From Brasenia schreberi (taxonomy: Eukaryota > Streptophyta > Magnoliopsida > Nymphaeales > Cabombaceae), in NCBI GenBank assembly GCA_036023115.1, contig JAYKKT010000073.1:18647001-18711000 (forward strand): 64,000 bases of DNA, read 5' to 3'. Positions 23,779-35,559 of the stretch are shown here, one piece after another (position 1 is the first letter of the stretch; each line of letters opens with the position of its first letter). Both the position numbers and the translations under genes were made by a program. Below the pieces are notes generated by a model. It ran no database searches. It saw only the letters and a program-made list of their open reading frames with translations, and had not been told where the DNA came from.

Positions 23779-24159
23779 ATGGCGCTTGTGAAGGGAAAGA
23801 TCGCATCTTCCGAGCCGGCTTCTGTCTCCTCGGTATCTTCCGTTCTCAACCGATTTACCTCCCGCCGGAGTGGTGCCACTGCAGAGGTCTCTGCCTTCCT
23901 GAAACAATCTGCTGCGGCCATGGAAGAGCTTTCTATCCTTCGGGAAGAAAGGAGGAATCACCACCATGATGTTGATGCGGCCAAGCAAGTGGGTAGCTTC
24001 GGAAAGGAAGGAAAGCAACGATCTAATAGTCACAATACATCGAATGAGCTCGTAAACAAACAATTCACCGAACACAGGGAACGTCAGAAGGTGGAGGCAG
24101 TGGGTGCACATGAAGAAAACGACATAAGCTCAAGAAACGGGAAAAAGGCCGAGAGATGA
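23779..24159 (+). CDS. Small unrecognised ORF, 126 residues
   Basis: An uninterrupted frame begins MALVKGKIASSEPASVSSVS at the second in-frame ATG (the first is at 23746). The N-terminal half is Ser/Ala-rich and helical in character (SAFLKQSAAAMEELSILREE). The C-terminal half is hydrophilic, Lys/Glu/Asn-rich, and ends NGKKAER. There is no signal peptide or membrane segment. It lies 360 bp after the RBM18-like pseudogene on the same strand. I do not recognise the family. It could be a real single-exon plant gene or a chance frame. Confidence 0.4.
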   Translation: MALVKGKIASSEPASVSSVSSVLNRFTSRRSGATAEVSAFLKQSAAAMEELSILREERRNHHHDVDAAKQVGSFGKEGKQRSNSHNTSNELVNKQFTEHRERQKVEAVGAHEENDISSRNGKKAER

Positions 24160-24499
24160 GTGCGAGAGGTGGAATGCCGAGGAGAACATAGATGGCGTGA
24201 TTCATAATATCTGTGGTATACGTTCATTCTTAGTTGTGCTGGAGATATCAACCTTAATAGTGTTGTTAGATTTAAAACTATCACGGCTAATTACCACTGA
24301 TTTTGTTCTGTAGCCGGTGATGATAGATCGCACAATTGAGTGTTGAAAAGCAAGTTTGATTTATATTGTTAAGTTTTTGCAAATGCAAATCAAATGCTGC
24401 ATTCAGGCGGACGGTAGAAACGAATTCACTGGCCACATTGGATTCGTTAACAGCCCTTTGGAGAGTCAAATCTTTTCTGGCTGAACTGTAATCTATTTA
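24160..24499. other. No gene recognised
   Basis: Short intergenic stretch without a supported feature. Confidence 0.4.
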
Positions 24500-26300
24500 T
24501 GTCACACCGGCACGGGTCGCGACCACGATCCAGCCCGAGCCGATGCCACGTGGCCACTTCTCGCACGGGCGTGATGGTGAGTATTAAACAAATACAATAC
24601 CAATTTAATTCAAATTCAAGAAATATCTAACTGAAATAAATATTCATATCGAAGTTCTAAACAACATGTCCAAAATGGTGCGGGGCTCACCTAACAATAA
24701 CCCCGAATAAAAGCATGCATAGTTCGGTATGAGCTGTAAAACAATAGGGTGAGCTCCTATACATAGCTCAGTAGGGAGGTTAAGCATCTTTAAACAGAAA
24801 ACATACCAAAAGCATGCATAGTTCGCAACCATTTCATAGCAAAACACATTTACCTTTAAATCATGATCTCAAATTCATACGCATACACTCACACACACGC
24901 ACGCACATCATTAGTTCCGATAATTACAGCACATACTGTGTCTGCCCCAAAGGCCACGGGAGTCATCCGGCCCTCCCTAACGTGACCTCGGTAACCCCGT
25001 CCCCGACGGTAACCACGCCGACTCTCACGGTAGAGTGCCCGGGAACACACCCTGTAGTCGCCCCAAGTCGGATCGCCCGAGGGACCTGCAAGTCTCTAGA
25101 GACCCCACACAAACCACACAAGTACGACTCGTATATTCACACATCATTACATTTCTAAAACCAATTACAGTTCATCACATTCACAAATCATATCCAGATC
25201 CACGAATATCCAAAATCAAACTTATATCCATACAATATTTAAACAACATTTAAATACCATGTTCACACAACACATGCATATCAAAACATGCTCTTTATCA
25301 AACAGTGTCATAAACATGTTCTATTTAAAAGGCATATCAAATAACCCATAATTGCGAATAATATTTCACAAACTTCAATAAAACAGTTATCAATCATGCA
25401 CATTTAAATCTATCTAAAACAGTAAAATCACTTCTAGTATGGTTCTGTAAAAGAATGCATAACCCCCTACCTGAAGGAGCGCTAAGATCCAGTCTCCAAG
25501 TTGCTGGGCCACTCTTATCACCACCAAATCTTTCAAGTTTAATCTCTAAACAATTACAAATAATTGAAACATTAAAATTTATTTAACTATAAGTCTAACG
25601 AAACAAACTATATCCGAATCGAATCCCAAACCCCAATTTGGATCCGTTTAAGCTATCCAAGATCCAAATCGATACCCAATTTTATACCTAATCCAAATGA
25701 GTGACACAATAGGTAGTTTGTGTCACTATATCAACACAGAACCTGTAACTACTAACATAGGTCTTATTCTTAACACAGAAACCCATTTCAAGACACGACC
25801 CAAACTAGACTCATTTCCGATACAGAACCTATTTTGACACAGAACTGGTTCTTAACACGCGACACGAGGACACGACACAAAACAGTGTCGGTTCATGACA
25901 ATTCAGACATGACACGATACGGAAATGAAGGACATACCCAAAAGTTTTTTTTTTTTTTGGTATCGATCTCACCGGTTTCCGGCGAAGCATAACCGTTTTC
26001 CGGTCAAATCGACGTCATTGCTTACCTACCCCACCAAAATGCTTAGTTCTACCTCAAACCTCCAATCCAAGCCCAAAACAATGATTTTCAACAAGTTTTT
26101 CATCAAAAAATAAAAAGAAAAAACGAAAATCTGAAAAAATATTGAACTCACTGGATTCCAACCGACTCCTCCTGTTTTCCGGCTAGTTCAAGGCTGCCCA
26201 GCTCTTTGAAAAAATGCACTATGAAGGGTCCCTTTTTAAAGGCCCTTCATATCCCCCATTAACGCTCAACGTTACAATTTATCCTCTCAAGGAGTGTGGA
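24500..26300. mobile_element. Candidate solo LTR or non-coding retroelement remnant
   Basis: The segment starts TGTCACACCGGCACGGGTCG, a TG-led GC-rich start like many plant Ty3-type LTRs. It holds a block with GGTGAGCTCCTA and AGCTCAGTAGGGAGG and an internal repeat AAAAGCATGCATAGTTCG (about 24710 and 24807). There is no coding frame of note. The far end is not defined and no terminal duplication was found, so this is a guess from style and position. Confidence 0.35.
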
Positions 26301-26589
26301 AGAAGCCAATGAACGTCAGTAAATCTCTCTCTTTTTTCTCTTGGTAGTAAGATTACTCACTGTTCCGGTGAGCCCTTTTAGATTGAAGGACCCACAAATG
26401 ACCTGAACAAACCAAACAAGAGCTGGACCCGAAACATACCGAACTAAGTTTGAGATTGTTTCTGCTGTTTGAACTTGTGTTAGGTTTTGTTTGTGCTCTT
26501 TTGTTAACTAAAGAAATATGCATGGTTGCACCTTGTTCATGTTCGACCCAGTTACGAGCAACTCGATTCGTTTACGAAGCCAAACCAGG

Positions 26590-26820
26590 TCCATCTATGA
26601 TAGGGCTGGCAATGAGAAGGGCCGGGGCCGGGCATACCCTATAGCCGTTCGGCCTCGATAAGAACCTTAACAGGGCAGATGTGGGTTCGAATTCTCATAA
26701 CGGGTTGATACGGGCCAGAAACAAGGGAAACGTACCCGAACGTGATCGAGTCGGGTATTCCCCGCCCCGTTCGAGTCGGGTTGGGTCGGGGTTGCACTGA
26801 TGGGTTCAATATTGCCATCC
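26590..26820. repeat. GGGTCGGG-rich dispersed repeat
   Basis: The region begins AGGGCTGGCAATGAGAAGG and ends near AATATTGCCATCCC, with many GGGTCGG or CGGGTT runs between. The same type of boundary (TGCCATCC) and content occur near 44220-44340, 45320-45410 and 46030-46450. It reads as one mobile-element-like family with inverse ends (GGCTGGCAAT against ATTGCCATCC). Confidence 0.45.
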
Positions 26821-27125
26821 CAGAGCAGCCAGATTCGTTTGCCAGCCCGACTAGATTGGCAACACTTCGATGCTCCTCGACGACGACGACCATTTGAAGG
26901 CTTCTCCTCCGAACGCAGGGCGCTTCATATGTATCCCTCTGCTGTAAAAGAGATTGTGAAATCACAAAGGAAGGAGAAGGTCGAATTCATCCTTTGCCGA
27001 TCTCGTGATTGGTGGGACGACGATGCTGGAAGAGCGAAAGGAGCAGCTCTTCCTTTCAAATTCAAAGGAAGGCAAGGACGGAGAAGAAAAGAAAGGCACC
27101 GCCATCATCATTATCAAATTCCTTG

Positions 27126-28280
27126 ATGCTGACCACTAGAATCGGCGGCCTGCAGAGGGTTCTAGCTAGCCTACAGCCGACGGCGAACCCTCCCAACTAT
27201 ATCAATTTGGGCTCGCTTATCCAGCATTGCACCGATCACCGCTTCTTGTTGCTCGGTCACCAACTTCACGACCGTCTCGTCCTTCTTTCCGTCCATCCCG
27301 GCCACTTTCTCGGCCCCAAACTCATCACTTTCTATTCAAAAACCTGCGACCTGGGAAGTGCACGCATAGGCTCCAATCATGGCAATGCAGATGGCAAGAT
27401 TTATGCCGGATTCGGTCTCGATTTCTAGCATCCTTCCCGTCTGTTCATACTTTTCTGCTTTACGAAGCGGAAAAGAGATCCATGCATATGTTATCCGGAA
27501 CAACTATGATCAAAACGTTTGTGTGGCGAGTGCACTGATTGACATGTACGCAAAAACTGGAAGCCTTGAAGCGGCTGGTGGAGTATTTGCTTCGACGTTG
27601 ATGAGGAGCTCATTTGTTTGGACGTCAATTATAGCTGGATATGCAGCCCATGGCCATGCAGATACCTGTTTGTCATGGTTTCGAGCAATGGTTGATAGTG
27701 GCGTAGAACCTGATTCAATCACATTAGCTTCAGTCCTAACTGCATGCAGCGGTGCTGGTCTGGTGGTTGAAGCTCAGTGGATTTTCGACAGTGTGTTGGC
27801 TACTTATGGGATAAACCCGACTCTCGAACATTGTGCGTGCATGGTTGATGCTTATGGTTGAGCCGGGATGCTTGAAGAAGCAGCCAGCTTTATCAGAAAG
27901 ATGCAGCAGGAACCCAGCCCACGAGTATGGGGTGCACTATTGGCCGCTGCTTCAGTTCATAACAGCAGTATTGGAGAACTTGCTGCATATCGGTTGTTTG
28001 AGATCGAACCAGAGAACGAAGGAAATTACATCCTGCTAGCTAATATTTATGCGCAGGCTGGGAAGTGAGAAGAGGCAAAAATGGTGAGGTAGATGATGGA
28101 GTAAGGACTTACGAAGAGCTCTGGGTGTAGTTGCATTGAGATCAACAGAGAAACACACGGTTTCAATGTGCTAGATGAATACAACTCAAGATCAGAAGAG
28201 ATTTATGAAGTTTCAACGAACTTTCTCGGATAGATTAACAAGACGGTTATGACATTAGAGGAAGAATTGGATGGTACAGA
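27126..28280 (+). pseudogene. Pentatricopeptide repeat (PPR) protein pseudogene
   Basis: The N-terminal part (27126-27370) reads INLGSLIQHCTDHRFLLLG and a first PPR-like segment. A large middle block is then missing and the frame shifts. The rest matches later PPR motifs and the E-type C terminus: DSVSISSILPVCSYFSALRS, HAYVIRNNYDQNV, ALIDMYAKTGSLEAA, TSIIAGYAAHGHA, DSITLASVLTACSGAGLV, LLAAASVHNS and NEGNYILLANIYAQAGK. A TGA at 27859-27861 interrupts DAYG-AGMLEEA, and more stops follow near 28067-28105. Working members act in organelle RNA processing. This copy lacks most repeats and cannot. Confidence 0.85.
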
Positions 28281-28840
28281 GCAGCAGAGACTACCTGGAC
28301 AAGGCCATCTTTTAGTGAAAAATCTTATAACTACAAGCTGAACTACATCAAAGATATGTGGATTAAGGAGACGTAGCTGAGTTTTTAGAGTTACAAGTTT
28401 GAGAAAGAGTGGAAACAGGGAAAGTCGGAACCAAAACAGGAAGCCATCAAAGTAGGCATCAGGTCCTAAACCGAGGATAATTCCCGAGCCCTACCTTAAG
28501 TGGAGCTAGTGGTGGTGGCCAAGGTTCACGGTTAGATACTTTGCTTTATCATTGCTTTTGGTTCTCGTCACACGCAGCAATTGATACGTTCCAACAGGTT
28601 CAGACTAGATTAACCCAGACCGATCTTAGAAGATCGATTGGGAATGAGACAGATTCAAGTAGATTCCTAAGCTGGTCAGAAGTGAGTAAACAGCTTAGTG
28701 AGAAAATTGAAATAGCTTGCAGAGAAACATCTAAAAACCTCAAGAGACTTTTCATTTTCTTTTAGACAAGGAACTGTTCTGCAAGTTCTTAAACGCAAAG
28801 ACCTGCGACTGTGAGGCCGCCCAAGCATTTTTTTAATGTT
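28281..28840. other. No gene recognised
   Basis: Unassigned sequence between the PPR pseudogene and the hAT remnant. Confidence 0.4.
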
Positions 28841-29000
28841 AGAATCAATGCACTCTGATAAGAAATTAGTTGCAAACCGAATAGCAACTCTACGATTGAG
28901 CTCTACACCATTTGTATATCTCATCATCATACATAATACAAAAGCATGGTTATAGATAATTTTTGTTATAAGATGATTAGTGATAGAATTTCTCATTTGA
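28841..29000 (-). mobile_element. Inverted fragment of hAT transposase
   Basis: The minus strand reads KIIYNHAFVLCMMMRYTNG then VELNRRVAIRFATNFLSE. This is the same transposase segment that reads on the plus strand at about 29855-29970 (FIYNHAFVLCMIKRY, VELNRIYVTQFATNFLS). The two pieces form an imperfect inverted repeat with about 0.9 kb between them. Confidence 0.8.
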
Positions 29001-29099
29001 AACATTACTTAGATTAGGAAAGAGGTTGTTCCTTACATAGACAAAGTTATAAAAGTACCAAAAGTTATTAAATGACAATGTCTACAGATGATTGAGAAT

Positions 29100-31130
29100 A
29101 TAGTTGAGAAAATATCAAAAGGATGATATAGAGATATTTCAAGAAGAGGATGTTATTGGACTTAGAGATAGCATCCCTTTTTATGCTAGGACATAGTTTT
29201 GTAGTAGTAGTTCTCGACCTACAATCAGAAGAAAGAGGTTGAAAGTGGTAAAAGAGGAAGAGCTAGATGAATAACTTATTTTGGCATACAATAATTTTTC
29301 TTCCTATGATGCATGCATTCTATTTAATGCAACAAATTCTCTTCATTTTCAAGCAATAAAAAATATCATTGTTAATGATGCAATGTATAAGATGTCATCT
29401 TATCAAAAATTGAGAGAAAAACTATTAGATAAGACTATCCTTTAAGTCCAAGAGTATTGTTCGACTTTGATAGAGTCATGCAATGAGACGAGATGTACTA
29501 TCATGACACACGAATGGACAGATAGACGAGGAAGGACTTTGTTAACTTTCTTCTCTATTTTTTTAAAGGACTTATGTTTTTGAGATCCCTAGACATGTCA
29601 GAGGAGCGACATACTGTCTTAGGTTCTAAGGTAATAATTTGATAAGGTGATATTAGAGATTGGGCTTGAGAATGTAGTTCAATTAATTACATATAATACA
29701 ATTAATTATAAAGCAGTTGGAAATGAGTTAACTTATACTTATAGGTCTTTTTATTCAACACCATAGGCAACTCATTGTATAGTTCTCATCTTCGAGGATA
29801 TTGGAGAGATAGATTAGGTAAAAGCAACAACTGAGTATTGTCAAGATATCATAAAATTTATCTATAATCATGCTTTTGTATTATGTATGATAAAGAGATA
29901 TATAGATGGTGTAGAGCTCAATCGTATATATGTTACTCAGTTTGCAACTAATTTCTTATCAGTACGTTAAACAAAAGCAAGTATTGAAGAAAATGTTTTC
30001 CTTAGATGAGTGACAACAATTTAAAGAGTTGCCTTAAAATAGAAAGAATAGAAAATTCAATGAGATTTTAGAGACGGTCTTTAAGAGTACATTTTGGAAC
30101 TCCAATCTTAGACTAGTAAGAAACACATGACCTTTAGTCAAAGTTTTGAGATTGGCTTATAGTGAATAGAAGTTATTTATGAGATATCTTTATAAAGCCA
30201 TGCACATGGCTAAAGAAGTTATTAGAAGCAATTTTAATAAAAAAAAGAGAGATTATATGTCTGTGCGAAATATTATTGAGGAATTATGCAACAGCTTACT
30301 ATCTAAATCCAACATTTAGGAATTATATAAGCTTAAAAGGGACAGTGAGGTTAATTGATGTATCATTGATTGTATAGACAAATTGATCCCTAATGAGAGT
30401 ATACAAAATGATATACATCGAGAGATAAAAATCTATGATAATGTTCTTCACTTGATGGGCTTCTCCGTAGCCATTCACAACCGTAATAATATGCGTTTAG
30501 GTAAATTGTTTTTCTTAATATTTAAGTTTCTTAAATCTTATATTTATTGTGGAATAACTCTTTATGTTTGTCTTTTTCTATTAGATGTTTGGTGGAATAG
30601 GTTTCAAAGTGACTGCCCAAACTTGAGAGATTTTGCAATAAAAGTTCTGAGCCAAATCTATAGTGCAACTGATATTGAAAGGAAATCTTTGAACATATCC
30701 ACACAAAAAAATGAACAGGTTGGAACATAAGTGGCTCAAAATGACCTAGTTTTCATTCATTATAACATGCGGCTCCAAAAAAGGAAATAAATGATTAGTT
30801 ACTAATTAAGTATTCAATTCAATATTTTGTTTATTTAATTATTAATTTTATTTTCTTATCTTTCTTGAAGGCAAGCAACAAAGTTAAAAAGGGAGGAGAA
30901 CCAATTTGATCTAATAAGTCTAAACAATTTTGATATCCTAGAGGAGTGCCTTGTGGAAGATAGTGAAACAAATACACTCTTAACTGAACGAGGACATTCA
31001 ATGAATTAATTTGGAAGAGTGCAACAATATCAAATGATGATTTTCATTTTGAAGTTGAAGGTAGTGATGATCTTAAACAAGGAGGAGAAGATGAAGATTA
31101 TTTAGTTGATGTTGATTACAATATGTAAAT
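29100..31130 (+). mobile_element. Decayed hAT-superfamily transposon
   Basis: With many stops, the plus strand follows plant hAT transposases with a DUF659 domain: MTHEWTDRRGRTLLTFF near 29500, ENVVQLITYNTINYKAVGNE near 29670-29730, ATHCIVLIFEDIGEID near 29770-29820, FIYNHAFVLCMIKRY near 29860, FATNFLS near 29945. The C-terminal dimerisation region is at about 30588-30790: DVWWNRFQSDCPNL, IKVLSQIYSAT, then NDLVFIHYNMRLQKRK. The WNRF and NDLVF features are typical of the hAT dimer domain. Terminal inverted repeats were not identified. Confidence 0.82.
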
Positions 31131-31940
31131 ATAATTCTTTTTAATTATGGAAGTTGTAATTTTGTTAAGAATGTACTGCTTAAATGTCGTATAGTTCACT
31201 ATCAAATGAAGGTAGTGAATATTTTATTGACTCAACTATATGAACTGAGCGAAGACATGCCGAACCAATGCAGAGCTCAGCTCACCTACTTGCATGAGCG
31301 TACGCCAGTCCATTCTCCGAGGCAAGCAGGACTGAGTTGAATGAGGTTGGCTCGAGCTGAGACAAACCAAGGAACTCACTCCGGCAGCAGCCTGGTAGAT
31401 GCGTTCGACTCATCATCCATGTGTCCAATTCGGATACAGACCATGTAAATGTATTTCGATCAATGCAAATTCCATAATCATAATGATAAAAGGGAAGCCA
31501 GTTGTGCATGAACATGATCCGAACTGAATTCGAATTTGCTTCTCGACTTCGGTTCTTCAATGTCTTAGTTGGTTTTCTTCTCTAACCGGATTGGATCGAG
31601 GATCAGTGCCCCACACCACGATCGATTAAGAGGGAATCGTTTTACCAAATTTCTTAACTTGTGTTCCTCGTCCCTTTCCATGCATCACTTGTGTGTGTCA
31701 CAAAGACGGCCTGCCATCTACGCCACAAGTCCCAAGTTGGTGTTCCTATTAATTTTTAAATATTTTCTAAATTTAATTACTATTTTTTCCCTTTTTATGG
31801 ACAAATACTTAGAAAATGCATGACTGGGAAGTCCTTTTCTTGAAAAAAGAAAGAAATTTCCCCGCGTCTCATTGGTCGCTTATACGCGGGGAAGAAAGTT
31901 TCTGTGACATAATTGTTTGAAATGCTTATCGTTATCTCAG
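31131..31940. other. No gene recognised
   Basis: Only unsupported short frames, such as 31282-31560 on the minus strand. Confidence 0.4.
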
Positions 31941-31954
31941 AAGAGTTCACTGGC

Positions 31955-32125
31955 TCCTAGAAGCGCCTCTTATTAACGCCTCGGTAATGGTGGGGAGTTC
32001 GACTCTCCAGGGATGCATGGAGTGTGTGCTAGGCGGCGGTCTCCTCGTGTAAAAAAAATCGTGACTTAATCGGTTAGTGGGGTGAACCATCACTTGGAGA
32101 TCGTGAGTTCAAAAACTTGGGGGGG
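31955..32125 (+). repeat. Two adjacent tRNA-like SINE pieces
   Basis: The first piece (about 31960-32052) has a box B (GAGTTCGACTCTCC), GCATGG, GTGTGTGCTAGGCGGCGGTC and an A-run. The second (about 32056-32125) has TTAGTGGGGTGAACC and GTGAGTTCAAAAAC, a weaker A/B box pair. Both fit the SINE family scattered through the window. Confidence 0.4.
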
Positions 32126-32169
32126 GAAGGTTACATCTAGCTTCAACCTCTGCATCGTACTCGAAAGGA

Positions 32170-32300
32170 GGTAAGAGATCAAATTTTCTTTTTTTGTTAT
32201 AATTGGAGGCTGAAGCCTAACACACACATGCACCACCCTCTCGGAGACGAAACTCCCCACAGCCAGCAACCAAGAATCGAAATCCCACACGCACAGTCTC
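32170..32300 (-). repeat. SINE-like repeat, minus strand
   Basis: On the minus strand it reads GGATTTCGATTCTTGG, then GGTGCATGTGTGTGTTAGGC and TTCAGCCTCC, ending in a run of A. It shares this tail with 46560-46690 and 20030-20150. Confidence 0.4.
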
Positions 32301-32633
32301 GAGAGCTATGTAATCCTGCTGCTCTTTTTTTTTTTCAAGAGAACACACTGAAACACCAAAATTCTCCAGACGGGCAGCCCTCCATGGGGCCGAGAGGTAA
32401 CTGAAGACGGACTGTCGGCATAAACCACCGCCTCTCAACAAGCCATATCACCGTGACACCAACAAACGACACGTGGTACATCACTTACAATCTCCTATTT
32501 GAACTAACACGAAAGAGGACACGACACCAGCAACAAGAGGTGTTCTGACGGAATATTACAGCCAACAAGATGAAACGAAAGGGACGATGGATCTCAATTT
32601 CGGATTAGTACTCGCCATTAATCTCCCTTGGCA

Positions 32634-34053
32634 CTATAATTTTCTGCTTTCATATGCTTTAATCCTTCTCTGGATCTCCTTTTCTAGCTCTTCAATGCCT
32701 CCCACCTCTTCCAATTCCTACACAAAGTAAGATAGCCCCACACGAATCAATCGAAGGTATTGATAGTCAAGGAAGTCAATATAATCCGAGTTGTAAATAA
32801 CATATAGTTCAAGGTACTTCTTTCATATCATAAAAGGTAAAAAAAAACATATTCAAGATTGTAAGTATGACACGACCGGTTCCAGGTAAACTAGGACCAA
32901 CGATTTGAAACAGTCAATTCTTGTTGCCCCGAAACCGTAAACCATAAGTGAACCGGTTCCTCTTGTAACGGCCGGTTATAATTCCAGTTCTAGCTCGAAC
33001 CAAACACCAAAAAACTAAGAAAAGGTAATGAAAAATTGGGAAGAAAACCTTCCAAAATGGAACCCAAACTGGTGGCTTGAACCACCGGTTCCAGTTCTTG
33101 CTCCACGAGAGTAAGGACAGTGTATTTGATTCGTGGTTCCAGGATAACTGGACCTCGATTTTTGTGCTAGAAGTTCCAAAGTCTCTAAAATCCCGTTTCG
33201 TATCAGATCCAAAAACCCAAGTGCCTCCACTTTCATGTTGCTAGCATACCTTGCACAAAAACCCACTTACGAATCAAACACAGCCATCCAGTTTCCGTTG
33301 TGGTTCCTTTCTAGTTGGCCAGATCTGGTTCTGGTGAAAGCCGGAACCCGTCGTGCCTGTTTACTGTATAGAGGCTAACATGACCTAACCTAACGTATGG
33401 CACAACCGTATAAATACCGTCACGAGGAGGAATTGCGTCACAACCCCACGATACGCTAAGGATTCGTGATATGCAGTTTGTGATCTTAGTAGTAGACATA
33501 CCTTTGGACCAAGGAAGAGACCGTAGGGCACCCCATCAAACTTCTCAGAATGGTGCACCTGCAACCAACATACAATGAACAGTTTTACCAAGACTCCATG
33601 ATCGGAGATGCTAGAAGGAGCAAGGTGGTTCACGAACCAACCTGATGTGCTGCCGCGACACGCCGAAAATAAGGCACATTAGCAATTGGACCTACCGGAA
33701 ACCTCTTGTGGACCAGACCGTCGTGCACAAACATGTATGCCATACCATACACCGTGATACCAAGACCCTGTGGAAATATTCACATGAATCATGCTTAATC
33801 ATAAGATAATAAAAAAGATTAAATTAATTACATATAAATACAAAAGTAATAAGCTATATAGCTAGCAGACTCACAGCACCAAAGCATAAACCCGGGAGGA
33901 GGCCCCTGTTGTGGAAGCCAAATGCTAGAAGGGCGATAGCCGGCACGGCATTGATGATGGCAAACACATCATTTAGCTCAAATGGACCCTCCCTCGGTCG
34001 ATGGTGCGACTGTAATTTCCACCAAACTAAATTAAACTAAACCACATACAGTT

Positions 34054-34136
<83 letters not shown>

Positions 34137-35344
34137 GTATTGCCAATTCAGAGCATAATTCAAGTATAATCTTTTGTGGGTGCATGTTCGGAACCATGTA
34201 CGTCAGTCTAAAAAACCCAAATCTTTAATAAAGATTGAATGAACGGGGGCTTGGTTCAGATTAATTACCTCATGCATAGGCCACATGGAGGCATGCCAAA
34301 GAGCTCGATGAGCCCACCTTGCCCAGAACTCCATCCCCACCTGCACCACAACAAATCACAAGGACACGATCTATCCAGACTAAGTTTGTAGAGATCTTAA
34401 TTTTCAAGAATATATATTTCCTCTAATAATCGAATTTTGAAAAGTTAAGGAAAAAGCTCGACACTTGTGATTCTTTTGGGGATTTTATTTATTTTTTAAA
34501 GGATATTTACTTAATAAATGAATCTGGAAAAGCATTTCCCCAAAAGGACACCAATAACCGTGTCGCTGTGTCATCATCGTATCACTGTGAAGAAAATTTT
34601 GCCCGCCTGCATAAGCTTTGCAGAGTAGTTTTTCACGAGAAAGAGCAACGGCGAATAAGGAAATGAAAAGGAGTACGGAAACTTCTTACCGCAGCTCCGA
34701 CGGAAAGCGCGAATGTGCCGACCATCTCTGTCACCGGAATCTCCGCTCCCTTCCCAAACCCACAAACGAAATCAAGAAACAATATTTACAAAACAATCGC
34801 GAAAGAAATTAGAAAAAATTAAAGTAGTCTGCATGTTGGACTTGAATCGCGTCAGGAGCTTAATCCCCAAATGGTTTGTATGATACGAAGGAGTGAAAGA
34901 GAAAGACTAGCAGAAAACCTCCATCTGAAACAAAAATCTGTAATAGACGGAAGCGGCGGCCATGGATGTCACGCCTAGACTCGAGAGTACGGCGGCGAAC
35001 AGGTAGGCATGCCTCTCCTTCTGCTTCCTGGCCGTTCGATCCATCTGCCCGTCGTTCGGCGTCATTAGAACCGTCGATTCCAGACTCTCATTTCCCCTAT
35101 CCACCTCATCTTGTTGAAGATCCTCTTTCCTCCGTTTCTTCGCCTCCTGCTTTTCCAAATCAAGCTTAGCGCTAGCAGTTTTCTTCATTTCCTTCATTCC
35201 GAAGCATGCAGCCAGCTTCCTCTGTCTCCCCGGCCACTTAAAAAAGAAGGCGCACTCGCTTCCTCTCCGGGGCCTCAGGCCAACGACCGGAATCCGGCCA
35301 AACCGGCCCGCTGTCGTAGCTGCGGTCACGGAGACTCCAGCCAT
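32634..35344 (-). CDS. BCH: Beta-carotene 3-hydroxylase, non-heme di-iron, plastid
   Basis: Converts beta-carotene to zeaxanthin via cryptoxanthin in plastid membranes (xanthophyll synthesis). Exons: 35344-34919, 34749-34690, 34340-34269, 34009-33875, 33767-33642, 33558-33502, 32717-32634. All splice sites are GT-AG and phase 0, giving 960 nt and 319 residues, close to the usual 300-320. Start MAGVSVTAATTAG is chosen because a transit-peptide-like basic stretch (residues 1-60) follows; an upstream in-frame ATG at 35431 adds a Ser/Leu-rich leader and is less likely. Conserved parts: TARKQKERHAYLFAAVLSSL, QME, VGMEFWARWAHRALWH, then the iron-binding histidine motifs HRALWH, HESHH, HDGLVH and HQVHH, and GVPYGLFLGPK-ELEEVGG. 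No lesion was found. Intron 3 holds a CT/CA microsatellite and the last intron an AACCGG-rich repeat. Confidence 0.93.
32870..33330. repeat. AACCGGTTCC-rich dispersed repeat in BCH last intron
   Basis: GACCGGTTCCAGG, GTGAACCGGTTCC, GGCCGGTT and ACCACCGGTTCCAG occur on both strands over about 450 bp. Similar blocks lie at 35570-35730, 36410-36670, 39420-39900, 40840-41000 and 43020-43440. No frame is conserved among them. Confidence 0.6.
34057..34136. repeat. CT then CA microsatellite in BCH intron 3
   Basis: About 50 bp of CT repeats followed by about 28 bp of CA repeats, inside the intron 34010-34268. Confidence 0.9.
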
Positions 35345-35559
35345 GATGATAGCCCTACAGAGAGAGAGAGAGAGAGACGCGACCACCGAAACGAAGAGAG
35401 TCAGCGGCAGTCTCAAATAGGTCGGCGGCATGCCACGTTCTCATATCATACAAGTGCCATCGTAATCAAATACCTCATGGGCAATTCACGTTTACGACTC
35501 CTCCTTTTTTCTATTTATCTTATTTTAGTTAAAAGAAAAGAAGAAAAAAAGAGAGAGAA

